From assembly GCF_031928785.1 (NCBI RefSeq), contig NZ_JARQAL010000005.1: a stretch of DNA of 64,000 nucleotides, one strand, 5' to 3'. Of the stretch, positions 15,176-24,535 are shown one piece after another. The stretch's first letter is position 1; each line of letters starts with the position of its first letter. A program made the position numbers and the translations under genes. The notes under the pieces are model-generated. The model searched no databases. It worked only from the letters and a program-made list of their open reading frames with translations, and was not told the origin of the DNA. Origin of the DNA: Enterococcus_C asini_A (lineage in GTDB: Bacteria > Bacillota > Bacilli > Lactobacillales > Enterococcaceae).

Positions 15176-16445
15176 AACGACGGTCACATTTCATAGTGGC
15201 ATTTTAACCATTGGCGGCACAGTGATTGAAGTCCGTTATGAAGATGCCCGGATTTTCTTTGATTTCGGTACAGAATTTCGGCCGGAGTTAGGCTTAACCG
15301 AAGAAAGCTTACCCACACTTCTAAAAAATCGCTTAGTGCCAAAGCTTGCAGGAGTCTATGATCCTCGCTTACCTGGAGCAGAGGATTTGCCTGCACCTGC
15401 AGAAGATGTAGAGACCGCGGTCTTTTTATCCCATGCTCATTTGGATCATGCCAAAATGATTAATTATTTGGATCCTGCCATTCCTCTGTATACCTTAAGA
15501 GAAACCAAGGCGATTTTAGCATCATTAAATCAAAATGAAACTTTCTTACTACCGAATCCTCATGTCACCGGCACCCGTGAGATGATTGCCTTAGAAGCTG
15601 GAGCTACAGTTACGGTAGGCCAGATTCAAGTGACGATTTTACCAGTGGATCACGATGCTTACGGGGCAGCTGCTTTACTGATTAAAACACCGGATGCCTT
15701 TTTGACCTATACCGGGGACTTGCGCTTACATGGCTATGACCGAGAGTTGACGGAAGCCTTTTGTAAGCAGGCGAAGGGGACGGATTTACTGATGATGGAA
15801 GGAGTCAGCATCTCCTTTGATGAGCGGGAGGAAGAGCCTGATACTCAAGTAATGACGAGTGAGCAGGCCTTGATTGACCGTTTAGTCGAATTAGTAACCG
15901 AAAATCCTCAGCGTCAGTTAACTTTTAATGGATATCCGGCGAATGTGAAACGCTTTGCCGCCATTTTAGAGGCAATACCGCGAACCGTGGTGTTAGAAGC
16001 TAATATGGCAGCTTTATTACAGGAAGTCCTAGGCCTTGATGCCTATTATTACTACCCAACAGGTGCAACTTTCATTGAGAGTTTGAAGCCCGAATTTGCC
16101 ATTTCCTACGAAACACTTTTAGCGGATCAAGAAAAGTATTTTTGGCAAGTGGTGGCTGGCTTTGATCAGTTGCAAGCCGGCAGTTTGTATTTCCATTTAG
16201 ATGCCGAACCTTTGGGGGATTTCGATCCGGCGTATCAGATTTTCTTGGATCTTTTGAAAAAGCAAGAAGTCACTTTTGTACGCTTGGCTTGTTCCGGACA
16301 TGCTTTTCCGGAAGACTTGGCAGAAATCATTTCCATGATTCAGCCAAAAACTTTGGTTCCAATCCATACCTTGAAGCCAGAAAAACTGGTGAATCCTTAT
16401 GGTGAAAGAATATTGCCCTCTCGTGGGGACACAATCGTTTTATAA
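15159..16445 (+). CDS. Beta-lactamase-fold metallohydrolase with beta-CASP-like features (RNase J-like)
   Basis: A 428-residue metallo-beta-lactamase protein. Metal motifs appear in the order of RNA-processing nucleases: FLSHAHLDHAK, VDHDAYGA, TYTGDLRLHG, then after about 180 residues of insert CSGHAFPEDL and LVPIHTLKPE. The late SGHA and PIHT-PE pair is what RNase J/CPSF-type beta-CASP enzymes have, so the protein may act on RNA. It is shorter than RNase J (about 555) and lacks its C-terminal domain. It lies between a permease gene and the binding-protein gene. ATG 15159 is preferred (GGGGTGG 6 nt upstream). GTG 15144 is possible. The substrate is unknown. Confidence 0.75.
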   Translation: MDLKGKTTVTFHSGILTIGGTVIEVRYEDARIFFDFGTEFRPELGLTEESLPTLLKNRLVPKLAGVYDPRLPGAEDLPAPAEDVETAVFLSHAHLDHAKMINYLDPAIPLYTLRETKAILASLNQNETFLLPNPHVTGTREMIALEAGATVTVGQIQVTILPVDHDAYGAAALLIKTPDAFLTYTGDLRLHGYDRELTEAFCKQAKGTDLLMMEGVSISFDEREEEPDTQVMTSEQALIDRLVELVTENPQRQLTFNGYPANVKRFAAILEAIPRTVVLEANMAALLQEVLGLDAYYYYPTGATFIESLKPEFAISYETLLADQEKYFWQVVAGFDQLQAGSLYFHLDAEPLGDFDPAYQIFLDLLKKQEVTFVRLACSGHAFPEDLAEIISMIQPKTLVPIHTLKPEKLVNPYGERILPSRGDTIVL

Positions 16446-16468
16446 AAAGATTTGGAGGAGAGTCAAGA

Positions 16469-17755
16469 ATGAAGTTCAAAAAAATGGGAACAGTCGCATT
16501 AGCAGCACTAGCAACGGCCACACTAGCAGCTTGTGGTAGCTCAAACGACAGCAAAGACAGTGGCGACAACGATAAAATCGTCACTAAAGTCAAAGATGGT
16601 ACGGAAATCACTTTCTGGCACGCGATGAATGGTGCTCAAGAAGAAGCATTGACCAAAATCACCGATGATTTCATGAAAGAAAACCCAAATATCAAAGTTA
16701 CTTTGCAAAACCAAGGTCAATACTCTGATATGCAAGCGAAAATCAACTCTACTTTGCAATCCCCTAAAGACTTACCAACGATTACTCAAGCTTATCCAGG
16801 TTGGTTGTGGAATGCAGCCCAAGACGATATGTTGGTGGACTTGAAACCTTACATGGAAGATGACACCATCGGCTGGGGCGACCAAGAAGAAATCCGGGAA
16901 CCACTATTAAAAGGTGCTCAAATCGACGACACCCAATACGGAATTCCGTTTAATAAATCAACCGAAGCATTGGTTTACAATGCAGATATGTTGAAAGAAT
17001 ATGGCGTAGAAGTACCAACTACTTTAGAAGAATTTGCAGAAGCTTGCGAAACCATCTATGAAAAATCCAACCATGAAGTTGTAGGTGGCGGTTTTGATTC
17101 ATTGAACAACTACTATGCAATCGGTATGGAAAACAAAGACGTTGAATTTACCAAAGACTTAGATTTCACTGGCTCTGAATCAAAAGACGTCATCAATTAT
17201 TATCTAGAAGGTATCAAAAACGGTTCAATGCGCATTGCCGGCAGCGACAAATACTTGTCCGGTCCTTTTGCCAATGAAAAAGTAGCAATGTTCATCGGTT
17301 CAATCGCTGGTGAAGGCTACGTGAAACAAGATACTGAAGGCAAATTTGAATACGGCGTAGCGCCTCGTCCTGAAAAAATCAACATCCAACAAGGGACTGA
17401 CGTGTACATGTTCGACAGCGCAACGGCTGACCAAAAAACCGCTGCTTACTTGTTGTTGAAATACATGTCTACTCCAGAAGTTCAATTGTACTGGGCAGAA
17501 CAAACTGGCTACATGCCAATTCTTCAATCTGTTTTAGACAGCAGCGAATACAAAGAATCTGAAAACACTAAAGTTCCTGCAATCTTGTCTGAAGCAACCA
17601 AAGAATTATTCTCTATTCCAGTGGAAGAAAATGCAGATCCTGCTTACAATGAAGTACGTTCCATCTTGGAAAACATCTACTCCAACCCAGATGAAGACAC
17701 AGACGATTTAATCGATCAAGGTGCCACTCAATTATCTGACGCTTGGAATCAATAA
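16469..17755 (+). CDS. Sugar ABC transporter substrate-binding lipoprotein
   Basis: The extracellular solute receptor of this importer has 428 residues. It has a lipoprotein signal peptide with lipobox LAAC (lipidated Cys22) followed by a Ser/Asp-rich spacer. The mature part is a family 1 binding protein (EITFWHAMNGAQEEAL, later AMFIGSIAGEGYV), typical of CUT1 systems for oligosaccharides. It is last in the operon and ends at a strong terminator. Codon choice here looks highly optimised, in line with an abundant protein. Confidence 0.92.
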   Translation: MKFKKMGTVALAALATATLAACGSSNDSKDSGDNDKIVTKVKDGTEITFWHAMNGAQEEALTKITDDFMKENPNIKVTLQNQGQYSDMQAKINSTLQSPKDLPTITQAYPGWLWNAAQDDMLVDLKPYMEDDTIGWGDQEEIREPLLKGAQIDDTQYGIPFNKSTEALVYNADMLKEYGVEVPTTLEEFAEACETIYEKSNHEVVGGGFDSLNNYYAIGMENKDVEFTKDLDFTGSESKDVINYYLEGIKNGSMRIAGSDKYLSGPFANEKVAMFIGSIAGEGYVKQDTEGKFEYGVAPRPEKINIQQGTDVYMFDSATADQKTAAYLLLKYMSTPEVQLYWAEQTGYMPILQSVLDSSEYKESENTKVPAILSEATKELFSIPVEENADPAYNEVRSILENIYSNPDEDTDDLIDQGATQLSDAWNQ

Positions 17756-17768
17756 GCAAAGATGTGTC

Positions 17769-17815
17769 AAAGCCCCTATCACCCGGCGGAAATGCTAGGT
17801 GGTAGGGGCTTTTTT
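17769..17815 (+). terminator. Terminator of the sugar ABC operon
   Basis: AAGCCCCTATCACC pairs with GGTGGTAGGGGCTT and is followed by TTTTT, 14 nt after the binding-protein stop. Confidence 0.9.
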
Positions 17816-17875
17816 GATGAGTTTATACTCTTTGTAAGAAAAGAATAGTAATTTATCTGCTTATAAATTACTATT

Positions 17876-18667
17876 TTAACTTTTTGAAAAAAAGAGGCTA
17901 GATTTTTTAATTTTTTCAAGAGTACCTTCATAATTTGGGCTAATCATGTCTTCAAATATTTTATCCATCAAGTAGAGTAAGGCGTTTCTAGAATCTGTGG
18001 GAATCTCTTTGAATGTTAAAATATCATTTTCAAAACATCCTATGCTCAGTTCGTGAGTACAATATCTAGACAAAGTACTATCTATCCCGTTTGTTATTAA
18101 GATCTTTTTAATCCCGTTTGGAAGATACTTTTGACAATCGATTATCTCTTGACATTCTCCACTGTTGGATATCATTAATACTACATCGTTCTTATTAAGT
18201 AAAGGAATGTTCCTTACCTGCTCGTCAAATGAACGAAAGAACATTATTTTAGTAGGATCAACTTTATGAACTTTTAAATAAAAATCGAGGGCAGAAACTT
18301 GTGACATTTGAAAAGCAAAAATATAGATTCTCTGGGCACTAATCAAGGTTTCTACTGTGTCATTGTATACTTTGGTAATCAGTAATTTATTTACTGTATG
18401 AAAGGGTCGAAGAAAGTCTTGTTCCTTATTAACTAAGTTTAAAGGAGCGTTATTATAATTAAACTTCATTTCCTGAAATCCTGAATATCCAATCTTTTTC
18501 GAAAAAGAGATTATCGAGCTTGGAACGCTGTAAGTTCTATCTGCAAGTTCTCTTGCAGTACATGTTTCGAGACATTCAGGATTAGACAATATGTATTTTG
18601 CAATTTCTTGATGATTAGGTGAAAAGCTCTCTATACTCTGTTTTATTCTGATTAAGACATCATTCAT
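17876..18667 (-). CDS. RpiR/MurR-family regulator of the GH38 PTS module
   Basis: A transcription regulator of 263 residues. An N-terminal helix-turn-helix domain (about 1-75, ARELADRTYSVPSSIISFSKKIGYSG) is followed by a SIS sugar-phosphate-binding domain (IYIFAFQMSQVSALD, VLMISNSGECQEI). The start at 18667 is set by AAAGGGG 7 nt upstream. An ATG 24 bases earlier lacks a ribosome site. It is divergent from the PTS operon and shares its 125-bp control region, so it most likely senses a phosphorylated sugar imported by that PTS. Whether it activates or represses cannot be told. Confidence 0.9.
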   Translation of the reverse strand: MNDVLIRIKQSIESFSPNHQEIAKYILSNPECLETCTARELADRTYSVPSSIISFSKKIGYSGFQEMKFNYNNAPLNLVNKEQDFLRPFHTVNKLLITKVYNDTVETLISAQRIYIFAFQMSQVSALDFYLKVHKVDPTKIMFFRSFDEQVRNIPLLNKNDVVLMISNSGECQEIIDCQKYLPNGIKKILITNGIDSTLSRYCTHELSIGCFENDILTFKEIPTDSRNALLYLMDKIFEDMISPNYEGTLEKIKKSSLFFSKS

Positions 18668-18713
18668 TTGATTTACCCCTTTCGAGAACAAATTTCCAAA
18701 TTTTTTATTTATA

Positions 18714-18742
18714 TTGAAATTTTGTTTTCTTGTAGTTATACT
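18714..18742 (+). promoter_or_regulatory. Promoter of the GH38 PTS operon
   Basis: TTGAAA (18714-18719), a 17-bp spacer and TATACT (18737-18742). It lies between the divergent rpiR gene and the EIIBC gene. Confidence 0.8.
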
Positions 18743-18748
18743 CTACCA

Positions 18749-18762
18749 AGAAAGCGCTTTTT
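18749..18762 (+). promoter_or_regulatory. cre site (CcpA operator)
   Basis: AGAAAGCGCTTTTT matches the cre consensus TGWAARCGYTWNCW at the central palindrome, with differences only near its ends. It covers the transcription start region just after the -10, so CcpA bound here should block the operon when preferred sugars are present. Confidence 0.7.
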
Positions 18763-18792
18763 AATCAATAAAAAATTTTAGGAGGGTAACAA

Positions 18793-20292
18793 ATGAAGAT
18801 AGTTGGAATCACAGCGTGTGCTGCAGGGATTGCACATACTTATATGGCTCAAGCTGCAATCGAAGAAGCAGCCAAAGAACTGGGTATGGAAGCTAAAGTC
18901 GAAACTCAAGGAACTATAGGGACAGAAAATGAGCTGACTTCAAAGGAAATAGAAGAAGCGGATCTAGTTATTATTGCAGCAGATATTAATATTGATAAAG
19001 GCCGATTCGGTGGAAAAAAACTAGTAGAAATTGATACGAATACTGTGCTGAAAAATCCACAAAAAGTGATTAAAGATGGTCTTCAAAATGCAACTGTCTT
19101 TGGAGCTAAAGGTACAAAAATTAATGGAAATATGGAGATTGGGACTTCTTCCAATAAATTTGTCCGCTATTTAATGTCAGGACTTACCGATATGATTCCG
19201 ATTACCATTGCTGCGGGACTTTTGCTGGCAATAGCAAATGCAATGGCATTTCATCCGGATCCCAATAATGCTGATTTAGTTGTCTGGGGATTTCAAGAAA
19301 CTGCATCGGGCGAATTTTTCTCAAAACTTTTTGATTTGGGTAAAGTAGGATTTACATTGATGATCCCTATCTTTGCTGCAGGGGTTGCTCGAGCAATTGG
19401 AGACAAACCAGCAGTAGCACCTGCCTTTATTGCTGGCTATATTATTAATGACCCAACATTCTTGAAGACTGAGACAGGTGCAGGATTTATTGGCGCGATT
19501 TTAGTTGGTTTTGGAGTGGGTTACCTTGTGAAATTATTGAAAAAAATTCCATATCCACATCTTTTAAAACCTGTAGTTCCGATTTTAATTATTCCGTTAA
19601 TTGCTACATTTGTTTCTTTTGTCGTAATCTACTACTTAATTGGTAGACCAATCGCTGCCGGAATGAATGGTTTATATGATGTAATCAATCATGTCACAGT
19701 GGCATATGCAGCAGCTCCAATTTTATATGGTGCAATTCTAGGAGGAATGATGGGAGTCGATATGGGAGGTCCAATTAATAAAACGGCTATGCTTGTTTCC
19801 TCAGCGATTTTTGTAGATACAATGAACCAGTTTGGGCCTCAAGGAGTAAACGCTATTCCTCAAGCAGCGACTGGCGCAGCAATCGCAGTAGCTCCATTAG
19901 GTGCAGGGATTGCTACTATATTATTTAAGAAATACTTTACTACAGAAGAACGGGCATTAGGATCTTCAGCTCTTGTAATGGGGATGGTTGGTGTGACAGA
20001 AGGTGCTATTCCATTTGCAGCTGCGAACCCATCATTGATTGTCGCAAATACTATTTCTTCCGCAATTTCTGGTGCATTGGTTGCTAGTATGGGAATTCAA
20101 TTTTACGGCGGTGTAGGATCTCCACTTGGAGCATTCGTTGGATATACAACTGGTCCCAAATTATCTTGGCTACTATGGATTGTAGCTATTCTCTTTGCTT
20201 CCCTAATCAATGCATTTTTATATAGATTCTTCTTAAGAAAACGAAATATTACTACACAGGAAGTAGATCATGAAATCATAATTGAAAACTAA
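18793..20292 (+). CDS. PTS fructose-type EIIBC component
   Basis: Membrane sugar transporter/phosphotransferase of 499 residues. Residues 1-100 are a fructose-family EIIB domain with the phosphocysteine in ITACAAGIAHTYMAQ (Cys8 or so). Residues about 120-490 are the EIIC channel with about ten helices (ITIAAGLLLAIANAM, GGMMGVDMGGPINKTA). EIIA is encoded separately next. Linked to a GH38 enzyme, the substrate is probably an alpha-mannoside; in E. coli the MngA transporter of this family takes up mannosylglycerate. AGGAGGG precedes the ATG. Confidence 0.92.
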   Translation: MKIVGITACAAGIAHTYMAQAAIEEAAKELGMEAKVETQGTIGTENELTSKEIEEADLVIIAADINIDKGRFGGKKLVEIDTNTVLKNPQKVIKDGLQNATVFGAKGTKINGNMEIGTSSNKFVRYLMSGLTDMIPITIAAGLLLAIANAMAFHPDPNNADLVVWGFQETASGEFFSKLFDLGKVGFTLMIPIFAAGVARAIGDKPAVAPAFIAGYIINDPTFLKTETGAGFIGAILVGFGVGYLVKLLKKIPYPHLLKPVVPILIIPLIATFVSFVVIYYLIGRPIAAGMNGLYDVINHVTVAYAAAPILYGAILGGMMGVDMGGPINKTAMLVSSAIFVDTMNQFGPQGVNAIPQAATGAAIAVAPLGAGIATILFKKYFTTEERALGSSALVMGMVGVTEGAIPFAAANPSLIVANTISSAISGALVASMGIQFYGGVGSPLGAFVGYTTGPKLSWLLWIVAILFASLINAFLYRFFLRKRNITTQEVDHEIIIEN

Positions 20293-20314
20293 TAAATGAT
20301 AGGATTGAAAAACA

Positions 20315-20770
20315 ATGAATAGCTCTGTATTTGAAAAAGAAAATATTTTAATTAGTAAAGAACCAATCTCAGATAAAAAGGACTTATTTAAGTACATTTC
20401 AAGGAATGCAAAACATCTAAATTATGTACTATCAGAACAAGAGTGTTTTGATGGATTAATGGAGCGAGAAAGTCAGCAAACTACAGGCTTTCAGGATGGT
20501 TTTGCCATCCCACATTGCAAGAATGATACAGTTATCACACCAAAAATGTTTTATGTTAAAACGAAGCCAATTCCTTGGGATAGTTTGGATGGCAAAGATA
20601 TTACTGATTCTTTTGTGTTACTGATTCCTGAAAAAGGTGCTGAGGAACACCTCAAAATTCTAGCTAAGATTGCTCGATCATTAATTGATGCTGGATATAG
20701 GGATAATTTAAAAAAATCCAAAACAGAATCAGAAATTTTTGAATTAATTTCTAATAAGTTGGAGGTTTAA
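20315..20770 (+). CDS. PTS fructose/mannitol-type EIIA component
   Basis: A 151-residue soluble phosphocarrier that passes phosphate from HPr to the EIIB domain encoded upstream. The active-site histidine is in FQDGFAIPHCKND (near residue 66), the hallmark of EIIA-Fru/Mtl. In enteric MngA this domain is fused to EIIBC, but here it is a separate gene 22 nt downstream. It is followed by GGAGG for the next gene. Confidence 0.92.
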   Translation: MNSSVFEKENILISKEPISDKKDLFKYISRNAKHLNYVLSEQECFDGLMERESQQTTGFQDGFAIPHCKNDTVITPKMFYVKTKPIPWDSLDGKDITDSFVLLIPEKGAEEHLKILAKIARSLIDAGYRDNLKKSKTESEIFELISNKLEV

Positions 20771-20773
20771 AAG

Positions 20774-23380
20774 TTGAAAAAGGTTCATGTAGTTAATCAC
20801 ACTCATTGGGATAGAGAATGGTACTTTACCACAATGGATGCAATCTTATTAAGCGATAATACCTTCAGCGCAGTTATTGATGAATTATTAAATAATAAGA
20901 ATGCTAAATTCTGTTTAGATGGACAGTCTTCCATTCTGGATGACTTTATTGCACGACGCCCAGATCAACTAGATAATGTAAAGAAACTTGTCAAGAGCAA
21001 ACAGTTATCTATCGGTCCATGGTATACCCAAACAGATGCATTCTTTGTTGATGAAGAGTCTTTCATTCGCAACTTGATTATTGGAATTAGGGATTCTAGG
21101 AAATATGGAGAAGAGATGAAGATTGGCTATTTGCCGGATACTTTTGGCTTTAATGCGCAAATGCCAACAATATTAGCTAATTGTGGTCTTGATAATATCG
21201 TATTTTGGAGAGGAATCAATTTTAAAAAGCATGTCACTGGCCCATATTTCACTTGGAAAGGACTAGGTGATAAAGAGATCACTGCAATGAATTTGGTTGA
21301 TGGTTACGGCACTGCCGCTTTCTTAAAAAATACTCGAGAATATTTAGATGAGCGACTGTATCCAGCAATTGAAAAAATTGAATCGTTAACTGATAGCTCT
21401 GATTTACTGATTCCTGCTGGAGGAGATCAACTTGAAATAATTCATGGTTTGCCAGATGTTTTAGAAGATATTAGCAAAGAGAGTAAGTATGAATTTGTAG
21501 AAAGTTCGTATGAAGAATTTAGGAATGTACTCCAAGGAAAAACTAATTTGCCAGAATATCGTGGTGAGTTTCGGGAACCGTGTACGACACGCGCACATAA
21601 ATCAATTGGGTCGGTCCGATATGATATAAAACGATCCAACTTTTTAGTTGAACAAAAGTTATTAAGAAGAATCGAACCATTAATTGCAATTGCTGAAGCT
21701 TTTCAGATTAAAGTTAGTCATGAATTAGTTGTGGATGCTTGGAAAAAAATTATGGAAGGTCATGCACACGATAGCATGGGCGGTTGTGTCAGTGATGATG
21801 TAGCCATTGATATTCTACATCGGATGAAGGAAGCAAATGAGATTGCCGATGGTATTGAAAATTATATTGTTAAAAGATTTACTGAGAAATTACAACTCAC
21901 AAGCAATCAAGTGATTGTGTTCAATACCACTTCAAAGAATTTTAAAGGGTATAAAATCATCGATTTTCTTGCTGCCGATAAAAATTTGAGATTAGCTGAA
22001 GTCGATAAAGCAGTCCTAGTTAAAGCAGATTACTTTGAGGGAAAAGATAATTTATTATTAGAGACACCAGAAGGACCTAAGTATATTAATGAAAATCCAT
22101 ACTATCGTTTGTATGTATTAGCTGATGTAGAGATTCCAAGTATGGGTTTTAAAGTCCTCAACATTGAGCAAACAGGTACAGAAATTGAATCTTTATCAAT
22201 GAGTGCAGAGCATAGTATTAAAAATGAATTTTATACCATTAATTCGAATAATGGGAATTTAATAGTGGAAACAAAAGATGGTAAGAAACTTGATTATTTT
22301 ATCGAATTTGAAGATATGGGAAATGCTGGCGATACTTATGACTTCTCACCTGTTAACGGAGATAAACCTATTATTTTGAATCCAGATGTGGTTCAAGTGA
22401 AGAAATCAACGGTTGCTGAAGAGATGATTCTATCAGGAAAATTTCAAGTACCGAAAGACCTTAAATCAAGAGTAGGGGAATCTAGTTCTAGTGGGTGGTT
22501 GCATATTACTTTGAATATTACTTTAATAAAAGGTTCTTCGTTGATTAATTGTAAAGTGAAAGTTGATAATCAAGTGTTAAGTCATCGTCTTCGAGTTAAA
22601 TTAAATCCAGATATAAAAACAACTAAAACAATTGCTTCTGTACCATTTGGATTTATTGAGCGGGAGGAGTTAGTTAGGGAAATTCCGGAATGGCATAAAC
22701 AATATGTTGAATATCCGATTGATTTAGAGCCATATGATAAAAGTGTTTCAATGATTGGAGAAACAAGTTATCTAACTGCTTTTGGTAAAGGGATTAAGGA
22801 ATATCAGTTACGAAACAACCGACTTTATTTAACCCTGTTTGCATCTACGAGCCAGTTGGGAAAACCTAACTTAGCTTATAGACCTGGTCGCGCGTCTGGG
22901 GATACAACTAAAAAAGGACATGTTATGATGCCGACACCTATGGCCGAATTAATAGGAGAATTAACATTTGAATTTGCGCTACAATTGTCAGATGGAGCTT
23001 TTGATGAATATGAGGTTTCAAAATCTTGGAAGCAATTTTCTGATCAATCAATTTGTTACCAAAATCAATCATTAAACAAGTTTATTCATAGACTGGATAA
23101 TAAAATTCAGAAGATTGATATGGAGCATATTAATTTGAATGAATTCTCGCTTCTTCAAGCAGTCACGAAAGCTTTTGACAGTTCTTTTGGATTCTCGATG
23201 TATGAAGAAAATGCTTATTTACTGAGATTATCGAATCCAACAAAAATTTCAGTTCCCATAGAAAAACTTGATTTAAATCAATTTACAAAATATGAATTTG
23301 TAAATTGTCAGGAACAATTAATTGAACCGATGAGTGAAATACCGCCATATGATATGGTGACGATTAAAGTATGGAGATAA
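20774..23380 (+). CDS. GH38 alpha-mannosidase, mannosylglycerate hydrolase-like
   Basis: A cytoplasmic glycoside hydrolase of 868 residues. The zinc motif VNHTHWDREWY is at residues 7-17. The nucleophile Asp is in GYLPDTFGFNAQMP (near 119) and another conserved block is MEGHAHDSMGGC (near 331). The C-terminal beta-sandwich domain extends to the end. It probably cleaves an alpha-mannoside, perhaps 6-phosphorylated by the PTS, as E. coli MngB does with phosphorylated mannosylglycerate. The exact substrate is inferred. The start is TTG, chosen because GGAGG is 8 nt upstream and the family N-terminus begins there. Confidence 0.92.
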   Translation: MKKVHVVNHTHWDREWYFTTMDAILLSDNTFSAVIDELLNNKNAKFCLDGQSSILDDFIARRPDQLDNVKKLVKSKQLSIGPWYTQTDAFFVDEESFIRNLIIGIRDSRKYGEEMKIGYLPDTFGFNAQMPTILANCGLDNIVFWRGINFKKHVTGPYFTWKGLGDKEITAMNLVDGYGTAAFLKNTREYLDERLYPAIEKIESLTDSSDLLIPAGGDQLEIIHGLPDVLEDISKESKYEFVESSYEEFRNVLQGKTNLPEYRGEFREPCTTRAHKSIGSVRYDIKRSNFLVEQKLLRRIEPLIAIAEAFQIKVSHELVVDAWKKIMEGHAHDSMGGCVSDDVAIDILHRMKEANEIADGIENYIVKRFTEKLQLTSNQVIVFNTTSKNFKGYKIIDFLAADKNLRLAEVDKAVLVKADYFEGKDNLLLETPEGPKYINENPYYRLYVLADVEIPSMGFKVLNIEQTGTEIESLSMSAEHSIKNEFYTINSNNGNLIVETKDGKKLDYFIEFEDMGNAGDTYDFSPVNGDKPIILNPDVVQVKKSTVAEEMILSGKFQVPKDLKSRVGESSSSGWLHITLNITLIKGSSLINCKVKVDNQVLSHRLRVKLNPDIKTTKTIASVPFGFIEREELVREIPEWHKQYVEYPIDLEPYDKSVSMIGETSYLTAFGKGIKEYQLRNNRLYLTLFASTSQLGKPNLAYRPGRASGDTTKKGHVMMPTPMAELIGELTFEFALQLSDGAFDEYEVSKSWKQFSDQSICYQNQSLNKFIHRLDNKIQKIDMEHINLNEFSLLQAVTKAFDSSFGFSMYEENAYLLRLSNPTKISVPIEKLDLNQFTKYEFVNCQEQLIEPMSEIPPYDMVTIKVWR

Positions 23381-23383
23381 ATA

Positions 23384-24535
23384 ATGCAAAGAGTACAATT
23401 GTTTTTATTTTCAATTGTCTCAGCTATGCTCATTTTTCAATATGAACCGTTAATGTATAGCAAAGGAGTTTCTAGCGATATAAGTATGAAAGTTTTGACA
23501 GTCGTCCAGATTTTGATTGTTGTTTCTGTCTACTTATATCGCTTCTTGCTTAAGAAATACTCACAGAGAAATACCATTATTCGTTTATCGCTAATGCTCC
23601 GGATAGTGGTATCTTTGTTTATGTACATTACACAAACAAGTGAATTGTTTATATTGTTGTTCGTTCTTATACAAATTATATCTACTGGGCTAGATATTTA
23701 TTTTGAGAGTTCGATTATGAGTTGGGTAACTGCTGAGAAAAAAGATTTTGGAAAATATAGGATGTTTGGATCGTTAGGGTATGCTACCAGTGGATTTTGG
23801 GTATCCTTTTTTTTAATGGTATTAGGGGATGTATCTTATATACTTCTACTGGCGTGTGCAATAAATCTAATTTTATTACTTTCAAATATTTTTTGTCCAA
23901 TTCCATTTATAATAAAAAAGAATGTAGATAAGAAAATTAAAATTAATAAAATATCAGGAATTTATTCTTTATTTTTTGTATTATGCGCCTTAATTATTAC
24001 ACTGCCAAATTCTTTTGGTTATCTTTTGAATAGCTATCTACGAGATGAATACAGTCTCAATCTGAGTAAAGCAACTTTTTATGCAAGTATTGCAGTATTT
24101 ATTGGTTCTTGTGTATCAGAGATGTTTGGATTTTTTGTTGTTGATTCCTTAATTCGTAAATTATCGCCATTAAAAGTGGTGGCTTTGGGCTTTATTTTTT
24201 CAGGAGTTAGATGGTTGTTTGTGCTCTTAAGTACCTCTGAAGTTATGTTCATTGCAACATATCTTTTTCATGGAATCAGCTTTGCCTTCATTTTTATTGG
24301 AAGTGTCCATTTTATATCAGGTATATCAGGAAATAACGAGATTGGCGAATTATCAATGAGATTTACATTTTTTGCAAATGTTATGGGTATTATTTTGGCC
24401 CAGTTTTATTCACTAGTTCTGCCATATATAGGTACTCAAGGGATAATTTGGGTATTCATACTTATCTGTATTACTAGTTTACCTTTGCTTATATTAATTG
24501 TAAGGAGACAACGAGATGAAGTACTTAGCAATTGA
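23384..24535 (+). CDS. MFS transporter, LacY-like
   Basis: Membrane protein of 383 residues with about twelve hydrophobic helices and the loop GKYRMFGSLGYATSGFW, which recalls the MFS_1_like/oligosaccharide-proton symporter group. It lies 3 nt after the GH38 gene and overlaps the kinase gene by 20 nt, so it is part of the operon. A secondary transporter beside a PTS suggests either a second route for unphosphorylated sugar or export of a product. The family assignment is moderate and the substrate unknown. Confidence 0.75.
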   Translation: MQRVQLFLFSIVSAMLIFQYEPLMYSKGVSSDISMKVLTVVQILIVVSVYLYRFLLKKYSQRNTIIRLSLMLRIVVSLFMYITQTSELFILLFVLIQIISTGLDIYFESSIMSWVTAEKKDFGKYRMFGSLGYATSGFWVSFFLMVLGDVSYILLLACAINLILLLSNIFCPIPFIIKKNVDKKIKINKISGIYSLFFVLCALIITLPNSFGYLLNSYLRDEYSLNLSKATFYASIAVFIGSCVSEMFGFFVVDSLIRKLSPLKVVALGFIFSGVRWLFVLLSTSEVMFIATYLFHGISFAFIFIGSVHFISGISGNNEIGELSMRFTFFANVMGIILAQFYSLVLPYIGTQGIIWVFILICITSLPLLILIVRRQRDEVLSN

